DNA from: Bifidobacterium breve
GTDB lineage: Bacteria; Actinomycetota; Actinomycetes; Nanopelagicales; Nanopelagicaceae
Length of the DNA stretch: 64,000 bases
Assembly: GCA_945883755.1 (NCBI GenBank)
Contig: CAMCXX010000004.1
Span: 33,345 to 97,344, forward strand
Reading direction: 5' to 3'
This document shows, piece after piece, positions 38,109-50,896 of the stretch. Position 1 is the stretch's first letter; every line of letters begins with the position of its first letter. The notes beneath the pieces were generated by a model. It had not been told where the DNA came from. It searched no databases and saw only the letters and a program-made list of their open reading frames with translations. A program made the position numbers and the translations under genes.

Positions 38109-39138
38109 GAGATCGCCTTTGCTAACGTATCGCCAATTTCAGTAGTTGAACGCTTCTTATCACCACGTGTTAATAGATCAGCTGCTACGGCAGCCTCTAC
38201 CTCTGCCGCCGCTTTTGTCTCACCCAGATGATTTAACATCATGGCGATTGATAAAACAGTTGCAGTTGGATCAGCTAAATTCTTACCAGCAATATCTGGC
38301 GCACTGCCATGAACTGGCTCAAACATTGAAGGGTATGCACCAGTTGGATTTATATTTCCACTAGCAGCTAAGCCAATTCCACCACAGATAGCTGCAGCAA
38401 TATCGGTGATGATGTCACCAAATAAGTTATCGGTAACTACCACATCAAAGCGCTCTGGATTTGTTACAAAAAACATAGATGCTGCATCCACATGTAAATA
38501 ATCTGTGGTTATATCGGGAAACTCTTTAGCAATCTCATTAAATACCCGGGTCCATAATCCACCGGCACGGATCAAGACATTGTTCTTATGTACCAAGGTT
38601 AACTTCTTACGTGGGCGAGTTTGGGCTCGAGTAAAGGCATCGCGGATTACCCGCTCTACCCCTTTGTAGGTATTAATTGACTCTTCAATAGCTAACTCAG
38701 TTTTTGTGCCCTCATCCTTTAATGAGCCAGCACCAACATATAAACCTTCAGTTCCTTCGCGTACTACTAAGAAATCAATGCCTTTGTTATTTGTAATTGG
38801 TGAGGTAACACCTGGATACAACCTGGCTGGTCGTAGATTTATGTAATGCTCAAAGGCAAACCGAAGCTTTAGCAGTAAGCCACGTTCTAAGACACCACTT
38901 GGTACCGATGGATCGCCAACTGCACCTAACAAAATTACATCTGCCTTGGCTAACTCTGCCAATACTGAATCAGGCAGCGTTTCTCCGGTTTTGTGCCAGT
39001 ACTTAGCGCCAAGCTCGTAAGGAGTTTGCGCAAAGGTAAGGTCATACTTTTTTGAGACAGCAGCTAATACCTTTAAACCCTCATCTACTACCTCTGGCCC
39101 AATTCCATCACCAGCGATAACCGCTAACTTAAAGGATT

Positions 39139-39142
<4 letters not shown>
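38105..39142 (-). CDS. leuB: 3-isopropylmalate dehydrogenase
   Basis: 345 residues. It oxidatively decarboxylates 3-isopropylmalate, and in the citramalate route also 3-methylmalate. [51 protein letters not shown] and [13 protein letters not shown] are all present. It overlaps serA and ilvE by 4 bases each. No leuC or leuD lies in this window; they must be elsewhere. Confidence 0.96.
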
Positions 39143-41776
<2,634 letters not shown>

Positions 41777-41831
41777 TTAACTGCTCCTTTATTCTTTTTG
41801 GTTTTTACTCTTATGGGTTAGTTGTTGTTGG

Positions 41832-42383
41832 TTAGTTCTGGTAATCAGCTGTTTTGTTATCGGGACTTGATTCATTCGCAGTGCCCATCGTAGTTAGCGT
41901 GCGATCGGCCAAGGTACTGGCTCCTCGCTCAAGTGCTACTAACCCTGATTGAACTAGCTCACGAATTCCATGTGGTTTTAGCGCAGTAAGTAATTGCTCA
42001 ATTCGATCTTTATCGCCAACAATCTCAAGTGAGAGTGATTGATCATTTTCATCGGTAATAACCGCATCAAATTTCGCAGCCAGGCCCTTAGTTACTGGAT
42101 TTGCTGGCACCTTTACAAGTAATAGTTCACGTTGCACAGAATCACTTGATTTCATCTCTGAAATTCCGATCACATTTACCAATTTAAATAATTGCGCACT
42201 AACTTGATCAAGCGCGTGACCTTCCAGATTTAAGACAATTGTCATACGGGAAACAGTTGGGTTTTCAGTAGGACCAACCGCTAATGAATCAATGTTGTAA
42301 CCACGACGAGAAAACAGTGATGCCACTCGAGCAAGAACTCCGGGTGAGTTTTCTACTAAGACCGCTAATGTATGAATCGCCAT
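41832..42383 (-). CDS. ilvN: acetolactate synthase small (regulatory) subunit
   Basis: 183 residues. The N-terminal ACT domain (HTLAVLVENSPGVLARVASL, then FSRRGYNIDSLAVGPTE) binds valine for feedback inhibition of IlvB. A second ACT-like domain follows. It starts on the last base of the ilvB stop (TAATG) with AGGAG five bases upstream. A tail of about 20 residues, Ser/Thr/Asn-rich, ends the protein. Confidence 0.96.
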   Translation of the reverse strand: MAIHTLAVLVENSPGVLARVASLFSRRGYNIDSLAVGPTENPTVSRMTIVLNLEGHALDQVSAQLFKLVNVIGISEMKSSDSVQRELLLVKVPANPVTKGLAAKFDAVITDENDQSLSLEIVGDKDRIEQLLTALKPHGIRELVQSGLVALERGASTLADRTLTTMGTANESSPDNKTADYQN

Positions 42384-44119
42384 TACAACTCCTGTGAATC
42401 CCAGACAGGTGCCATTGAGCGCACTGTGGTGATGTCATCATTAGAGCTGCCAGCAGCAACCATTGGCCAAACCATCGCATCGCGATGAACACTGAAATCA
42501 ACTACAACTGGTTGATCATTAATCGCCATCGCCGCTTCAATAGTTTTATCAACATCCTCTGGTCGCTCGCAACGAAGTCCAACACAGCCCATCGCTTCAG
42601 CTAACATTTTAAAATCTGGAACGCGCTTAGATTCAAGGTTGGTATTTGAGTAACGACCGTTATAAAAGAGGGTCTGCCACTGGCGAACCATGCCAAGTGA
42701 TTCATTATTAATAATGGCAACCTTGATCGGAATATTATTTAAAGCACAAGTTACTAACTCTTGATTGGTCATTTGGAAACAACCATCACCATCAATTGCC
42801 CAAACAGTTGCATCTGGTGCACCTACCTTGGCGCCCATCGCTGCTGGAACTGCATAACCCATAGTTCCAAGACCGCCAGAGTTAAGCCAGGTTCGTGGAT
42901 TTTCATAACCAATAAATTGAGATGCCCACATCTGATGTTGACCAACACCTGATGTAAAGATTGTCTTCGGGCCAGAGATCTTGCCAATTCGCTCAATTAC
43001 ATATTGTGGTGAAACTGATCCATCAGCAGGTTTGTCATAACCAAGTGGATACTTGCTGCGCCAGCCATAAACCTCATTTTGCCAAGGAGTTAAATCTGGT
43101 TGCACCTTGCTTAAAACCTCTTTAACTGCAGGATTTAATTTAAGTAGGATATTTTTTAAATCACCGATGATGGCAACATCTGCGTGACGGTTTTTACCAA
43201 TCTCGGCTGGATCAATATCTGCATGAATTACCTTGGCATTTGGTGCGAAGGTTGAAAGTTTGCCAGTTACTCGATCATCAAATCTGGCACCTAAGGTAAT
43301 TAATAAATCAGCTTTTTGTAGCGCGGTAACAGCAGCAACTGTGCCATGCATGCCCGGCATGCCAAGATGCTGTGGATGTGAATCTGGGAAGGCGCCACGT
43401 GCCATCAAGGTTGTTACAACTGGTACACCAGTTATCTCAGCCAAAATTAATAACTCTTTAGCTGCATTTGCTTTAATAACTCCGCCACCAACATAGAGCA
43501 CTGGCTTCTTTGATTGAGAGATCAAGGTTGCCGCATCAGCAATATCCTGCGCCTTTGGTTGCGTTACTGGGTTGTAGCCAGCTAAGGAAACCTGCTTTGG
43601 ATAATCAAATGTTGTCATGCGTTGCAATGCATCCTTGGCAATATCAACTAAGACTGTGCCAGGTCGGCCAGTGCTTGCGATATGAAAAGCCTCAGCGATC
43701 GCACGAGGAATATCATCGGGATCGGTAATTAAATAATTGTGTTTAGTAAATGGCATCGTGATGCCGCGGATATCCGCCTCTTGAAATGCATCTGTTCCAA
43801 TTGCCGGCCCCGGTACCTGTCCAGTTATTGCTACAACTGGAACTGAATCCATTTGGGCATCAGCAAGTGGTGTAACTAAGTTTGTAGCACCTGGTCCAGA
43901 TGTTGCAATACAAACTCCAACGCGACCAGTTACTTGCGCATAACCAGTTGCTGCGTGTCCGGCACCTTGTTCATGTCGAACTAATATGTGGCGAATCTTT
44001 GAATCAAAGATTGGATCGTAAGCAGGAAGAATTGCACCGCCCGGAATTCCGAACATGACATCAACGCCAGCAGCTTCTAGTGAATTAACTAGAGACTGTG
44101 CGCCAGTTACCTTTGTCAT
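42383..44119 (-). CDS. ilvB: acetolactate synthase large (catalytic) subunit
   Basis: 578 residues, ThDP- and FAD-dependent. It condenses pyruvate with pyruvate or 2-oxobutyrate. The catalytic Glu is in [33 protein letters not shown], the FAD domain around [11 protein letters not shown] and the ThDP motif ending [13 protein letters not shown], then [12 protein letters not shown], are all present. GAGAGG lies just before ATG 44119. An attenuator with a Val/Ile-rich leader peptide precedes it. Confidence 0.97.
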   Translation of the reverse strand: MTKVTGAQSLVNSLEAAGVDVMFGIPGGAILPAYDPIFDSKIRHILVRHEQGAGHAATGYAQVTGRVGVCIATSGPGATNLVTPLADAQMDSVPVVAITGQVPGPAIGTDAFQEADIRGITMPFTKHNYLITDPDDIPRAIAEAFHIASTGRPGTVLVDIAKDALQRMTTFDYPKQVSLAGYNPVTQPKAQDIADAATLISQSKKPVLYVGGGVIKANAAKELLILAEITGVPVVTTLMARGAFPDSHPQHLGMPGMHGTVAAVTALQKADLLITLGARFDDRVTGKLSTFAPNAKVIHADIDPAEIGKNRHADVAIIGDLKNILLKLNPAVKEVLSKVQPDLTPWQNEVYGWRSKYPLGYDKPADGSVSPQYVIERIGKISGPKTIFTSGVGQHQMWASQFIGYENPRTWLNSGGLGTMGYAVPAAMGAKVGAPDATVWAIDGDGCFQMTNQELVTCALNNIPIKVAIINNESLGMVRQWQTLFYNGRYSNTNLESKRVPDFKMLAEAMGCVGLRCERPEDVDKTIEAAMAINDQPVVVDFSVHRDAMVWPMVAAGSSNDDITTVRSMAPVWDSQEL

Positions 44120-44132
44120 TTCTTCCTCTCCT

Positions 44133-44164
44133 AAAACAAAACCCCCCAGTGTTATCTGAGGGGT
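44133..44164 (-). terminator. ilvB attenuator terminator
   Basis: On the minus strand ACCCCTCAG pairs with CTGGGGGGT (one G-U pair) around the loop ATAACA (stem at 44141-44164), followed at once by TTTTGTTTT. It lies 19 bases after the leader peptide stop and just before the ilvB ribosome-binding site, the standard place for an attenuation terminator. A competing dyad CTAAC / GTTAG sits immediately upstream. Confidence 0.85.
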
Positions 44165-44183
44165 GCGAACTAACCTTTTCTAG

Positions 44184-44258
44184 TTAGCGCGCACGCTCGA
44201 TAATCACCACGACCACAGATGTGATCACGGTGCTAGAAATTAGCGATGCGTTAGACAT
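44184..44258 (-). CDS. ilvB leader peptide (attenuator sensor)
   Basis: 24 codons starting ATG 44258 and ending TAA 44184, beginning MSNASLIS. Its middle reads VITSVVVVII, a run of seven Val/Ile codons in ten, followed by ERAR and the stop. Ribosome stalling on these codons when Val-tRNA or Ile-tRNA is scarce would release the downstream terminator and let ilvB be transcribed. Val/Ile attenuation of ilvB operons is known in other Actinobacteria. The ATG is preceded by GAAACT with a six-base spacer and no ribosome-binding site, so the peptide itself may be leaderless. Confidence 0.85.
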   Translation of the reverse strand: MSNASLISSTVITSVVVVIIERAR

Positions 44259-44264
44259 GGCGTT

Positions 44265-44294
44265 AGTTTCTCAGCAGAGCAGGGGTTAGGTCAA
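44265..44294 (-). promoter_or_regulatory. candidate promoter of the ilvB leader
   Basis: TTGACC (44294-44289)-N18-GAAACT (44270-44265) on the minus strand. The -10 is six bases before the leader-peptide ATG, so transcription could begin on that ATG. The -35 is a five-of-six match; the -10 is weak at its first base. Confidence 0.45.
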
Positions 44295-44349
44295 ACCGTG
44301 AGATGCCGGTCTCATATGGTGAACGTGAAATCAAGCAGAAGTTACTTAA

Positions 44350-46026
44350 CTAGCAGCAGACCGCACCCTTTGAGGCGGAGCCGACCACCTTGGTGTACTT
44401 CGCAAGTACTCCATGTTTGTACTTATGTGGCAAGGGTTTGAAATCTTTTTTCCGCTCTGCCATTTGTGCATCATCAACTAATACATCTAATTTGCGATTA
44501 GTTACATCAATTCGAACCCGATCACCATTTTTAATAAATGCAATTGGTCCACCATCTACCGCCTCTGGTGCAACATGCCCAACACATAAGCCGGTTGTGC
44601 CACCAGAAAAACGACCATCAGTTAATAACAAAACAGATTTACCAAGACCAGCACCTTTAATTGCACCAGTAATCATTAACATCTCGCGCATGCCAGGCCC
44701 GCCCTTAGGACCTTCGTAACGAATTACAACGACATCACCAGCAACAATTGATCCATTCTCGAGTGCATCCATCGCTGCTTGTTCGCGTTCAAAAACCTTG
44801 GCTGGTCCCTCAAATAAATCAACACCAATTCCAGCTGTCTTACATACCGCACCCTCTGGCGCAAGTGAGCCACCCAAAATTGTGATGCCGCCACCAACTG
44901 ATAATGGATTTTTAACCGCTTTTAATATTTCACCATCTGGATCAGGGGGTGCAATATCCTTTAAATTCTCCGCCATACTTTTGCCAGTAACCGTTAAACA
45001 CTCACCATGAAGTAAGCCAGCATCTAGTAATGCCCGCAAAATTACTGGTACTCCGCCAACTCGATCCATATCAGTCATTACATACTTACCAAATGGTTTT
45101 AAATCACCAAGTAGTGGCACCTTGGCACCAATGCGCTGAAAATCCTCAAGCTCTAGATCAACCTCTGCCTCGTGGGCAATTGCAAGTAGGTGTAAGACCG
45201 CATTAGTTGAGCCGCCGAGCGCCATTAAAATTGTGATCGCATTTTCAAATGCCTTCTTAGTTAAAATATCGCGAGTGGTAATTCCCTGTCGAATTAACTC
45301 AACAACCGCTTCGCCAGATTTAATTGCATAATCATCGCGGCGACGATCAATTGATGGTGGAGATGCAGAACCTGGAAGTGAAAGACCAATCGCTTCACCA
45401 ATTGCCGCCATTGTGTTTGCGGTGTACATACCGCCACACGCACCTTCGCCGGGACAGATTGCACGTTCAATCTTGTCGACCTCTTCTTGGGAGATTAAAC
45501 CGCGAGCGCAGGCACCAACCGCTTCAAAGGCATCGATGATTGTGACATCACGGCCATCCACCTTGCCCGGCATAATTGAACCGGCGTAAACAAAGACACT
45601 TGCGACATCAATTCGAGCTGCTGCCATCATCATGCCAGGAAGTGATTTATCGCAACCAGCAAATGTCACCATGCCATCTAAACGCTCTGCCTGCATTACC
45701 GCTTCAACTGAATCTGCAATTACTTCACGAGAGACTAAGGAGAAGTGCATTCCTTCATGTCCCATAGAGATTCCATCAGAAACACTGATTGTGCCAAATT
45801 GCATTGGAAAGCCACCAGCTTTTGTTACGCCGATCTTTGATGCTTTAGCTAAACGATCCAATGACAGGTTGCATGGTGTGATCTCATTCCAAGATGATGC
45901 AATTCCAATTTGTGCCTTTAAAAAATCCTCATCCTTCATACCAACCGCTCGTAACATTCCTCTAGCCGGAGCGCGCTCCATGCCGTCGGTCACAAGTCCA
46001 GATCGAGGCTTCATTGGATTACTCAT
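44350..46026 (-). CDS. ilvD: dihydroxy-acid dehydratase
   Basis: 558 residues. This iron-sulfur dehydratase makes the 2-keto acids of valine and isoleucine. The cluster and active-site cysteines are in [27 protein letters not shown] and [34 protein letters not shown] marks the second domain. It ends with an unusual GAVCC. It lies upstream of ilvB but is separated from it by the 230-base attenuator region. A TAGAAT box six bases before ATG 46026 indicates a leaderless start. Confidence 0.96.
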   Translation of the reverse strand: MSNPMKPRSGLVTDGMERAPARGMLRAVGMKDEDFLKAQIGIASSWNEITPCNLSLDRLAKASKIGVTKAGGFPMQFGTISVSDGISMGHEGMHFSLVSREVIADSVEAVMQAERLDGMVTFAGCDKSLPGMMMAAARIDVASVFVYAGSIMPGKVDGRDVTIIDAFEAVGACARGLISQEEVDKIERAICPGEGACGGMYTANTMAAIGEAIGLSLPGSASPPSIDRRRDDYAIKSGEAVVELIRQGITTRDILTKKAFENAITILMALGGSTNAVLHLLAIAHEAEVDLELEDFQRIGAKVPLLGDLKPFGKYVMTDMDRVGGVPVILRALLDAGLLHGECLTVTGKSMAENLKDIAPPDPDGEILKAVKNPLSVGGGITILGGSLAPEGAVCKTAGIGVDLFEGPAKVFEREQAAMDALENGSIVAGDVVVIRYEGPKGGPGMREMLMITGAIKGAGLGKSVLLLTDGRFSGGTTGLCVGHVAPEAVDGGPIAFIKNGDRVRIDVTNRKLDVLVDDAQMAERKKDFKPLPHKYKHGVLAKYTKVVGSASKGAVCC

Positions 46027-46032
46027 GAGATA

Positions 46033-46038
46033 ATTCTA
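46033..46038 (-). promoter_or_regulatory. ilvD -10 box (leaderless)
   Basis: TAGAAT on the minus strand, a five-of-six consensus -10, six bases before the ilvD ATG at 46026. Confidence 0.55.
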
Positions 46039-46044
46039 CCCTTA

Positions 46045-46060
46045 CATAAGCATTCTTATG
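46045..46060. promoter_or_regulatory. inverted repeat between ilvD and the MFS exporter
   Basis: CATAAG-CATT-CTTATG, a perfect 6+6 dyad placed between the divergent ilvD and exporter starts, just upstream of the ilvD -10 box. It is the size of a small dimeric regulator's operator. No regulator gene is adjacent. Confidence 0.35.
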
Positions 46061-46092
46061 AAAAACCAAAGTTGATTCGAGGAGATACCGCC

Positions 46093-47556
46093 ATGGCAAA
46101 TTCACAGAATAATCAAGTTTTAGACCCGACCAGATGGCGCACCTTATTTGTAGTTGCGATTGCACAATTAATGATCGTGCTCGATAGCTCCATTATGAAT
46201 ATCGCAATTCCTAGTGCAAAGAGTGAGTTAGGTATCTCAGATGCCAATCAACAATGGGTTATTACCGCTTACACCCTTGCCTTTGGTTCACTGCTTTTAC
46301 TTGGTGGGCGAATTGGTGATTATGTTGGTCGACGAAAGATCTTCTTAATTGGTTTAGTGGGCTTTGCTGCTGCCTCCGCCTTAGGTGGCGTTGCTGCTAA
46401 TCAAGGAATGTTATTTGCCTCTCGTGCACTACAAGGTGTCTTTGCCGCCCTACTTGCACCTGCTGCCCTGGCAATTATCTCAGTCACATTTACCGTTCCG
46501 AAAGAGCGCGCTAAAGCCTTTGGTGTAATTGGTGCAATCTCAGGTGGTGGTGCAGCGATTGGTTTAATTTTAGGTGGCGTACTTACCGAGTACACCTCTT
46601 GGCGTTGGTGTTTAGGTGTTAACACCCCAATTGCAATAGTGGCCGCCTTATTGGCGATTAAATTTGTTCGCGAATCAAAGGCTGCCGGTGATAACACCTA
46701 CGACATGCCTGGCGTTATTACTGCAACCGCTGGTTTGTTCTCACTTACCTACGGCTTTAATGAGGCGGCGACTAAAGGTTGGTCTAGCTCTACCACAATC
46801 TCATTCTTAATCGCAGCGGTGGTTTTATTAATTATCTTTGTAATTATTGAATCAAAGGTAGCAAATCCATTGATGCCACTTCGTGTAGTAACTGAGCGAA
46901 ATCGTGGTGGTTCATACCTTGGCTCACTAGTTGTTGGTGCTGGCCTATTCTCTATGTTTCTATTTTTAGGTTTATACCTACAGGTAATTTTGGGATACAG
47001 CCCATTGAAATCAGGTTTTGCCTTCCTGCCATTTACCGCCGGAATTATTATCTTCGCTGGTGTGGCATCTCAACTGTTACCTAAATTTGGTCCACGTGCA
47101 TTAATGGTGCCCGGTTTAATTGCAGCTGGCTCTGGCTTACTGCTAATGACTCGAATTACACCTGATACCTCATACACAACTCATGTGCTGCCATCACTAT
47201 TAATTATGAGCTCTGGTATGGCGTTGGTCTTTATTCCACTTACATCTACATCCCTGCACGCAGTTTCATCTCATGACACTGGTGTAGCAAGTGCGATGCT
47301 AAATACTTCACAACAGGTAGGTGGCTCACTGGGTACCGCATTGCTAAATACAATTGCCGCAACTGCAGCGACTACTTACGCAACTGCAAACTCTCAACTT
47401 GGTGAGCGACTACAACCATTTGCGATTACGCATGGATTTACCGTGGCATTTCAATGGAGCGCAGTGATGTTATTTGCTGGCGCAATTATGCTCTTCTTCT
47501 TCATCAATGTTGGTAAGGATTCATTGGTTGAAACAGAGGGTGCCGGCGTTCACTAA
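46093..47556 (+). CDS. MFS drug:H+ antiporter, DHA2 (EmrB/QacA) family
   Basis: 487 residues with about 14 membrane helices. LDSSIMNIAIPSA is the DHA2 motif in helix 1, and GGRIGDYVGRRKIF is the loop 2-3 motif. It probably exports hydrophobic compounds using proton motive force; the substrate is unknown. The ATG at 46093 with GAGGAG upstream is preferred over a start seven codons earlier. It is divergent from ilvD and convergent with gatB (13-base gap). Confidence 0.9.
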   Translation: MANSQNNQVLDPTRWRTLFVVAIAQLMIVLDSSIMNIAIPSAKSELGISDANQQWVITAYTLAFGSLLLLGGRIGDYVGRRKIFLIGLVGFAAASALGGVAANQGMLFASRALQGVFAALLAPAALAIISVTFTVPKERAKAFGVIGAISGGGAAIGLILGGVLTEYTSWRWCLGVNTPIAIVAALLAIKFVRESKAAGDNTYDMPGVITATAGLFSLTYGFNEAATKGWSSSTTISFLIAAVVLLIIFVIIESKVANPLMPLRVVTERNRGGSYLGSLVVGAGLFSMFLFLGLYLQVILGYSPLKSGFAFLPFTAGIIIFAGVASQLLPKFGPRALMVPGLIAAGSGLLLMTRITPDTSYTTHVLPSLLIMSSGMALVFIPLTSTSLHAVSSHDTGVASAMLNTSQQVGGSLGTALLNTIAATAATTYATANSQLGERLQPFAITHGFTVAFQWSAVMLFAGAIMLFFFINVGKDSLVETEGAGVH

Positions 47557-47569
47557 CAATAAATTACTT

Positions 47570-49066
47570 TTACTGTCCTAAATGTTTCAAAAGTAATTCA
47601 CGCACCTTGGCGGCATCTGCTTGGCCGCCAGTTGCCTTCATAACTGCGCCAATTAATGCACCAGCTGCTGGAATATTTCCACCACGAACCCGCTCTGCCG
47701 TATCTGGTTGTGCCGCAATTGCATCTTCAATCGCCTTCATCAATGCACCATCATCTGAGACCACCTTTAAACCACGTTTGCTAATTACATCTGCCGGTGT
47801 TCCCTCGCCCGCAATTACGCCATCAACTACCTGACGAGCTAACTTATCGGTGAGCTCGCCTTGATTAATTAAATTAATTATTTGTGCAACTGCGGTAACT
47901 GAGATTAATTCGGTAGCAACTACATCACGTTCATTAGCAATTCGAGAGATCTCACCCAACCACCAACTGCGCGCCTTTGTTGGATCAGCACCTAGCTTTA
48001 CCGTCTCTTCAACAGTATCTAGCAACTCAGCATTAACCATGGCAGTCATCTCCTTTTCCGGAACCGACCACTCACTTTGTAAACGTTTGCGACGATCTGC
48101 TGGTTTTTCCGGCAAAGTTTTACGTAGCTCTTCAATCCACTTGTTATCTGGAACAACTGGAACTAAATCTGGCTCTGGGAAGTAACGGTAATCCTCTGCT
48201 TTTTCCTTGGAGCGACCAGGTCGAGTTTCTCCGCTCTCCTCTAAGAAGTGACGGGTCTCTTGCACAATCTTTTCCCCAGATTGCAATCTATTTGCCTGAC
48301 GAAGGATCTCACCACTTACTGCGGTTTCAACTGAGCGAAGTGAGTTAACATTTTTAGTTTCACTCCGAGTACCAAGCTCGCCACTGCCAGATGGTGCTAA
48401 TGAAAGATTGACATCACACCTTAAAGAGCCTTGCTCCATCTTTACATCAGAGACCTTTAAGCCACGCAAAATATCGCGCAGTGCTGCAACGTAAGCGCGC
48501 GCCACCTGTGGTGCGTACTTACCGGTGTTTGGCACAATCTTTGTGACAATTTCAACTAGCGGAATTCCAGCTCGGTTGTAATCAAGAAGTGAGTACTCAG
48601 CGCCGTGTATTCGACCGGTCGAGCCACCAACATGTAGAGATTTACCAGTGTCCTCCTCCATATGAACCCGCTCAATATCTATGCGAAATACTTTATTGCC
48701 CTCATAAGTTTCAATCTCAACATCTAAAAAGCCATTTATACAGATCGGTTCATCATATTGAGAGGTTTGAAAATTCTTTGGCATATCTGGGTAGAAGTAA
48801 TTTTTACGAGCAAATCTAGAGAATGGTGCAATGGAACAGTTAAGAGCTAATCCAATCAAGATTGAGGATTCGATCGCGGTTTTATTAACAACTGGTAGCG
48901 CACCTGGTAAGCCAAGACATACTGGACAGGTTTGTGTATTTGGCTCGGCACCAAACTCGGTAGCACAACCACAAAACATCTTTGATTTAGTATTTAACTC
49001 AACATGTACTTCAAGCCCCAAGGTTGGCTCGTACTTCTCAATCGCTTGATCGTAATTTAAACTCAT
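47570..49066 (-). CDS. gatB: Asp/Glu-tRNA amidotransferase subunit B
   Basis: 498 residues. GatB binds the mischarged tRNA and phosphorylates it for amidation. [34 protein letters not shown], the [18 protein letters not shown] segment and the C-terminal GatB/YqeY tail are clear. The frame is open 16 codons further upstream, but ATG 49066, which overlaps the gatA stop by ATGA, is the family start. Confidence 0.97.
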   Translation of the reverse strand: MSLNYDQAIEKYEPTLGLEVHVELNTKSKMFCGCATEFGAEPNTQTCPVCLGLPGALPVVNKTAIESSILIGLALNCSIAPFSRFARKNYFYPDMPKNFQTSQYDEPICINGFLDVEIETYEGNKVFRIDIERVHMEEDTGKSLHVGGSTGRIHGAEYSLLDYNRAGIPLVEIVTKIVPNTGKYAPQVARAYVAALRDILRGLKVSDVKMEQGSLRCDVNLSLAPSGSGELGTRSETKNVNSLRSVETAVSGEILRQANRLQSGEKIVQETRHFLEESGETRPGRSKEKAEDYRYFPEPDLVPVVPDNKWIEELRKTLPEKPADRRKRLQSEWSVPEKEMTAMVNAELLDTVEETVKLGADPTKARSWWLGEISRIANERDVVATELISVTAVAQIINLINQGELTDKLARQVVDGVIAGEGTPADVISKRGLKVVSDDGALMKAIEDAIAAQPDTAERVRGGNIPAAGALIGAVMKATGGQADAAKVRELLLKHLGQ

Positions 49067-50562
49067 TTTGAACCAGCTAATCTTGGTGCGAAATCTAAAA
49101 TTGGCTTGCCCCACTTGCTTAGTAATGCCGCTTCAAGGGCACCACCAACTAGGTACATGCGATCATCCTTCATCGCTGGTGACATGATCTGAAAACCAAC
49201 TGGCAAATTATCCTCATCGGCTAAACCACAAGGCAGGCTCATGCCGCCAATGCCCGCTAGATTTACTGGAATTGTGGCGATGTCATTTAAGTACATCGCA
49301 AGTGGATCTTCAGATTTCTCACCAATCTTAAATGCCGTAGTTGGTGCAGTTGGTGAGACCAGAACATCACACTTTTCAAAGGCGGCATCAAAATCTCTTT
49401 TAATTAAGGTTCTTACCTTTTGCGCACTTCCATAATATGCATCGTAGTAACCAGATGATAGGGCGTAGGTTCCCAAAATAATTCGGCGTTTAACCTCGCG
49501 ACCAAAACCAACTTGGCGAGTTAGATTCATGACCTCTTCGGCACCCTTTGAACCATCATCACCGATACGAATTCCAAAGCGCATTGAATCAAAACGTGCC
49601 AGATTTGATGAACACTCAGATGGTGCAATTAAGTAGTACGCAGCTAATGCGTATTCAAAATTTGGACAGGATACTTCAACAATTTCAGCACCTAACTTAA
49701 CTAATTCAGCAACCGCATCGTTAAATTTATTTTCAACACCCTTTTGGTAACCAGCACCAGATAATTGTTTAACAATGCCGATCTTTAAACCCTTTACATC
49801 TTTTTTCTTAGCAGCGGCAACTACATCCGGAACAGCGTGATTGATGCTGGTGGAATCCTTTGGATCAAAGCCAGCGATACTTTGGTGCAACATCGCAGTA
49901 TCTAAAACGGTACGTGCACATGGTCCTGCTTGATCTAATGAGGATGAGAATGCAACTAAGCCGTAACGAGATACGCCACCATAAGTTGGTTTTACTCCGA
50001 CTGTTGCGGTAACTGCTGCTGGTTGTCTGATCGAACCGCCAGTATCGGTACCAATTGCAAGTGGTGCTTCAAAGGCAGCAAGTGCGGCAGCTGATCCGCC
50101 ACCTGATCCACCTGGAATGCGAGTTAAATCCCAAGGATTATGAGTTGGTCCATAAGCTGAGTTTTCAGTTGATGAGCCCATTGCAAACTCATCCATATTT
50201 GTCTTACCTAAGATAACTATGCCAGCATCTTTTAACTTAGTAACAACTGTTGCATCATATGGTGGTCGCCAACCCTCGAGCATCTTTGAGCCACAAGTTG
50301 TTGGTACACCCTTTTGAACAAGTACATCCTTTAATGCAAGGGGTACACCTGCAAGTGGTGGTAACTTCTCACCCGCTGCACGTTTCTTATCAATACTTTC
50401 AGCTTGTGCTAATGCACCTGCTTTATCAAGGTGTAAAAATGCATGAACATCTTTATCTACCGCTTCAATTTGTGCATAATGTTGGTTTGCTAATTCAACT
50501 GCGCTGATCTCTTTTTTAGTTAGCGCCTCTGCCATTTCCGCTGCACTGCTGCGAATGCTCAT
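49063..50562 (-). CDS. gatA: Asp/Glu-tRNA amidotransferase subunit A
   Basis: 499 residues, amidase-signature enzyme. It releases ammonia from glutamine for GatB. The Ser-cisSer-Lys triad is formed by [10 protein letters not shown] (Lys), [14 protein letters not shown] and [14 protein letters not shown]. It makes Gln-tRNA and/or Asn-tRNA by transamidation; the specificity depends on synthetases not in this window. It overlaps gatC and gatB by 4 bases each. Confidence 0.97.
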   Translation of the reverse strand: MSIRSSAAEMAEALTKKEISAVELANQHYAQIEAVDKDVHAFLHLDKAGALAQAESIDKKRAAGEKLPPLAGVPLALKDVLVQKGVPTTCGSKMLEGWRPPYDATVVTKLKDAGIVILGKTNMDEFAMGSSTENSAYGPTHNPWDLTRIPGGSGGGSAAALAAFEAPLAIGTDTGGSIRQPAAVTATVGVKPTYGGVSRYGLVAFSSSLDQAGPCARTVLDTAMLHQSIAGFDPKDSTSINHAVPDVVAAAKKKDVKGLKIGIVKQLSGAGYQKGVENKFNDAVAELVKLGAEIVEVSCPNFEYALAAYYLIAPSECSSNLARFDSMRFGIRIGDDGSKGAEEVMNLTRQVGFGREVKRRIILGTYALSSGYYDAYYGSAQKVRTLIKRDFDAAFEKCDVLVSPTAPTTAFKIGEKSEDPLAMYLNDIATIPVNLAGIGGMSLPCGLADEDNLPVGFQIMSPAMKDDRMYLVGGALEAALLSKWGKPILDFAPRLAGSK

Positions 50563-50858
50563 TCCGCTTCACCTAAAATTTGGGGAACCTTAAAGCGTTG
50601 TTCAGAACTTGCTGGTGCACCAGATAAGGCATCGGTTGGTGAAAGGCTTGGGATTACGGCATCCTCGCGAACCACATTGTTAACTGGAATTGGATGAGAG
50701 GTTGGTGGTACATCAGCACTTGCTACCTCTTGCACACGTGCGACTGCACCGAGAATTACCTGCATCTCACCAGATAGGTGATCAAGTTCAGCATCACTCA
50801 TCTCGATCCGAGCGAGCCTAGCTAAATTAGCAACTTCTTCACGGGAGATGGCAGACAT
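50559..50858 (-). CDS. gatC: Asp/Glu-tRNA amidotransferase subunit C
   Basis: 99 residues. GatC stabilises the GatA-GatB complex. [20 protein letters not shown] is the N-terminal signature and [19 protein letters not shown] the C-terminal one. It is the first gene of gatCAB; a strong TATACT box lies nine bases before the ATG. Confidence 0.95.
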   Translation of the reverse strand: MSAISREEVANLARLARIEMSDAELDHLSGEMQVILGAVARVQEVASADVPPTSHPIPVNNVVREDAVIPSLSPTDALSGAPASSEQRFKVPQILGEAE

Positions 50859-50867
50859 GATGTTGTA

Positions 50868-50896
50868 AGTATAACTGGAGATTATTTAACTGCGAA
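50868..50896 (-). promoter_or_regulatory. gatCAB promoter
   Basis: TTCGCA (50896-50891)-N17-TATACT (50873-50868) on the minus strand, overlapping the end of proA. The -10 lies nine bases before the gatC ATG, so the message would have a leader of only two or three bases. Confidence 0.5.

Noticed and set aside
41777..41831. Second attenuator before ilvC
   Set aside because: The 55-base spacer has repeated AACTAACC words but no hairpin with T-run and no leader peptide.
49067..49114. N-terminal extension of gatB
   Set aside because: Sixteen extra codons would lie in gatA and do not match the family; ATG 49066 gives the standard ATGA overlap.
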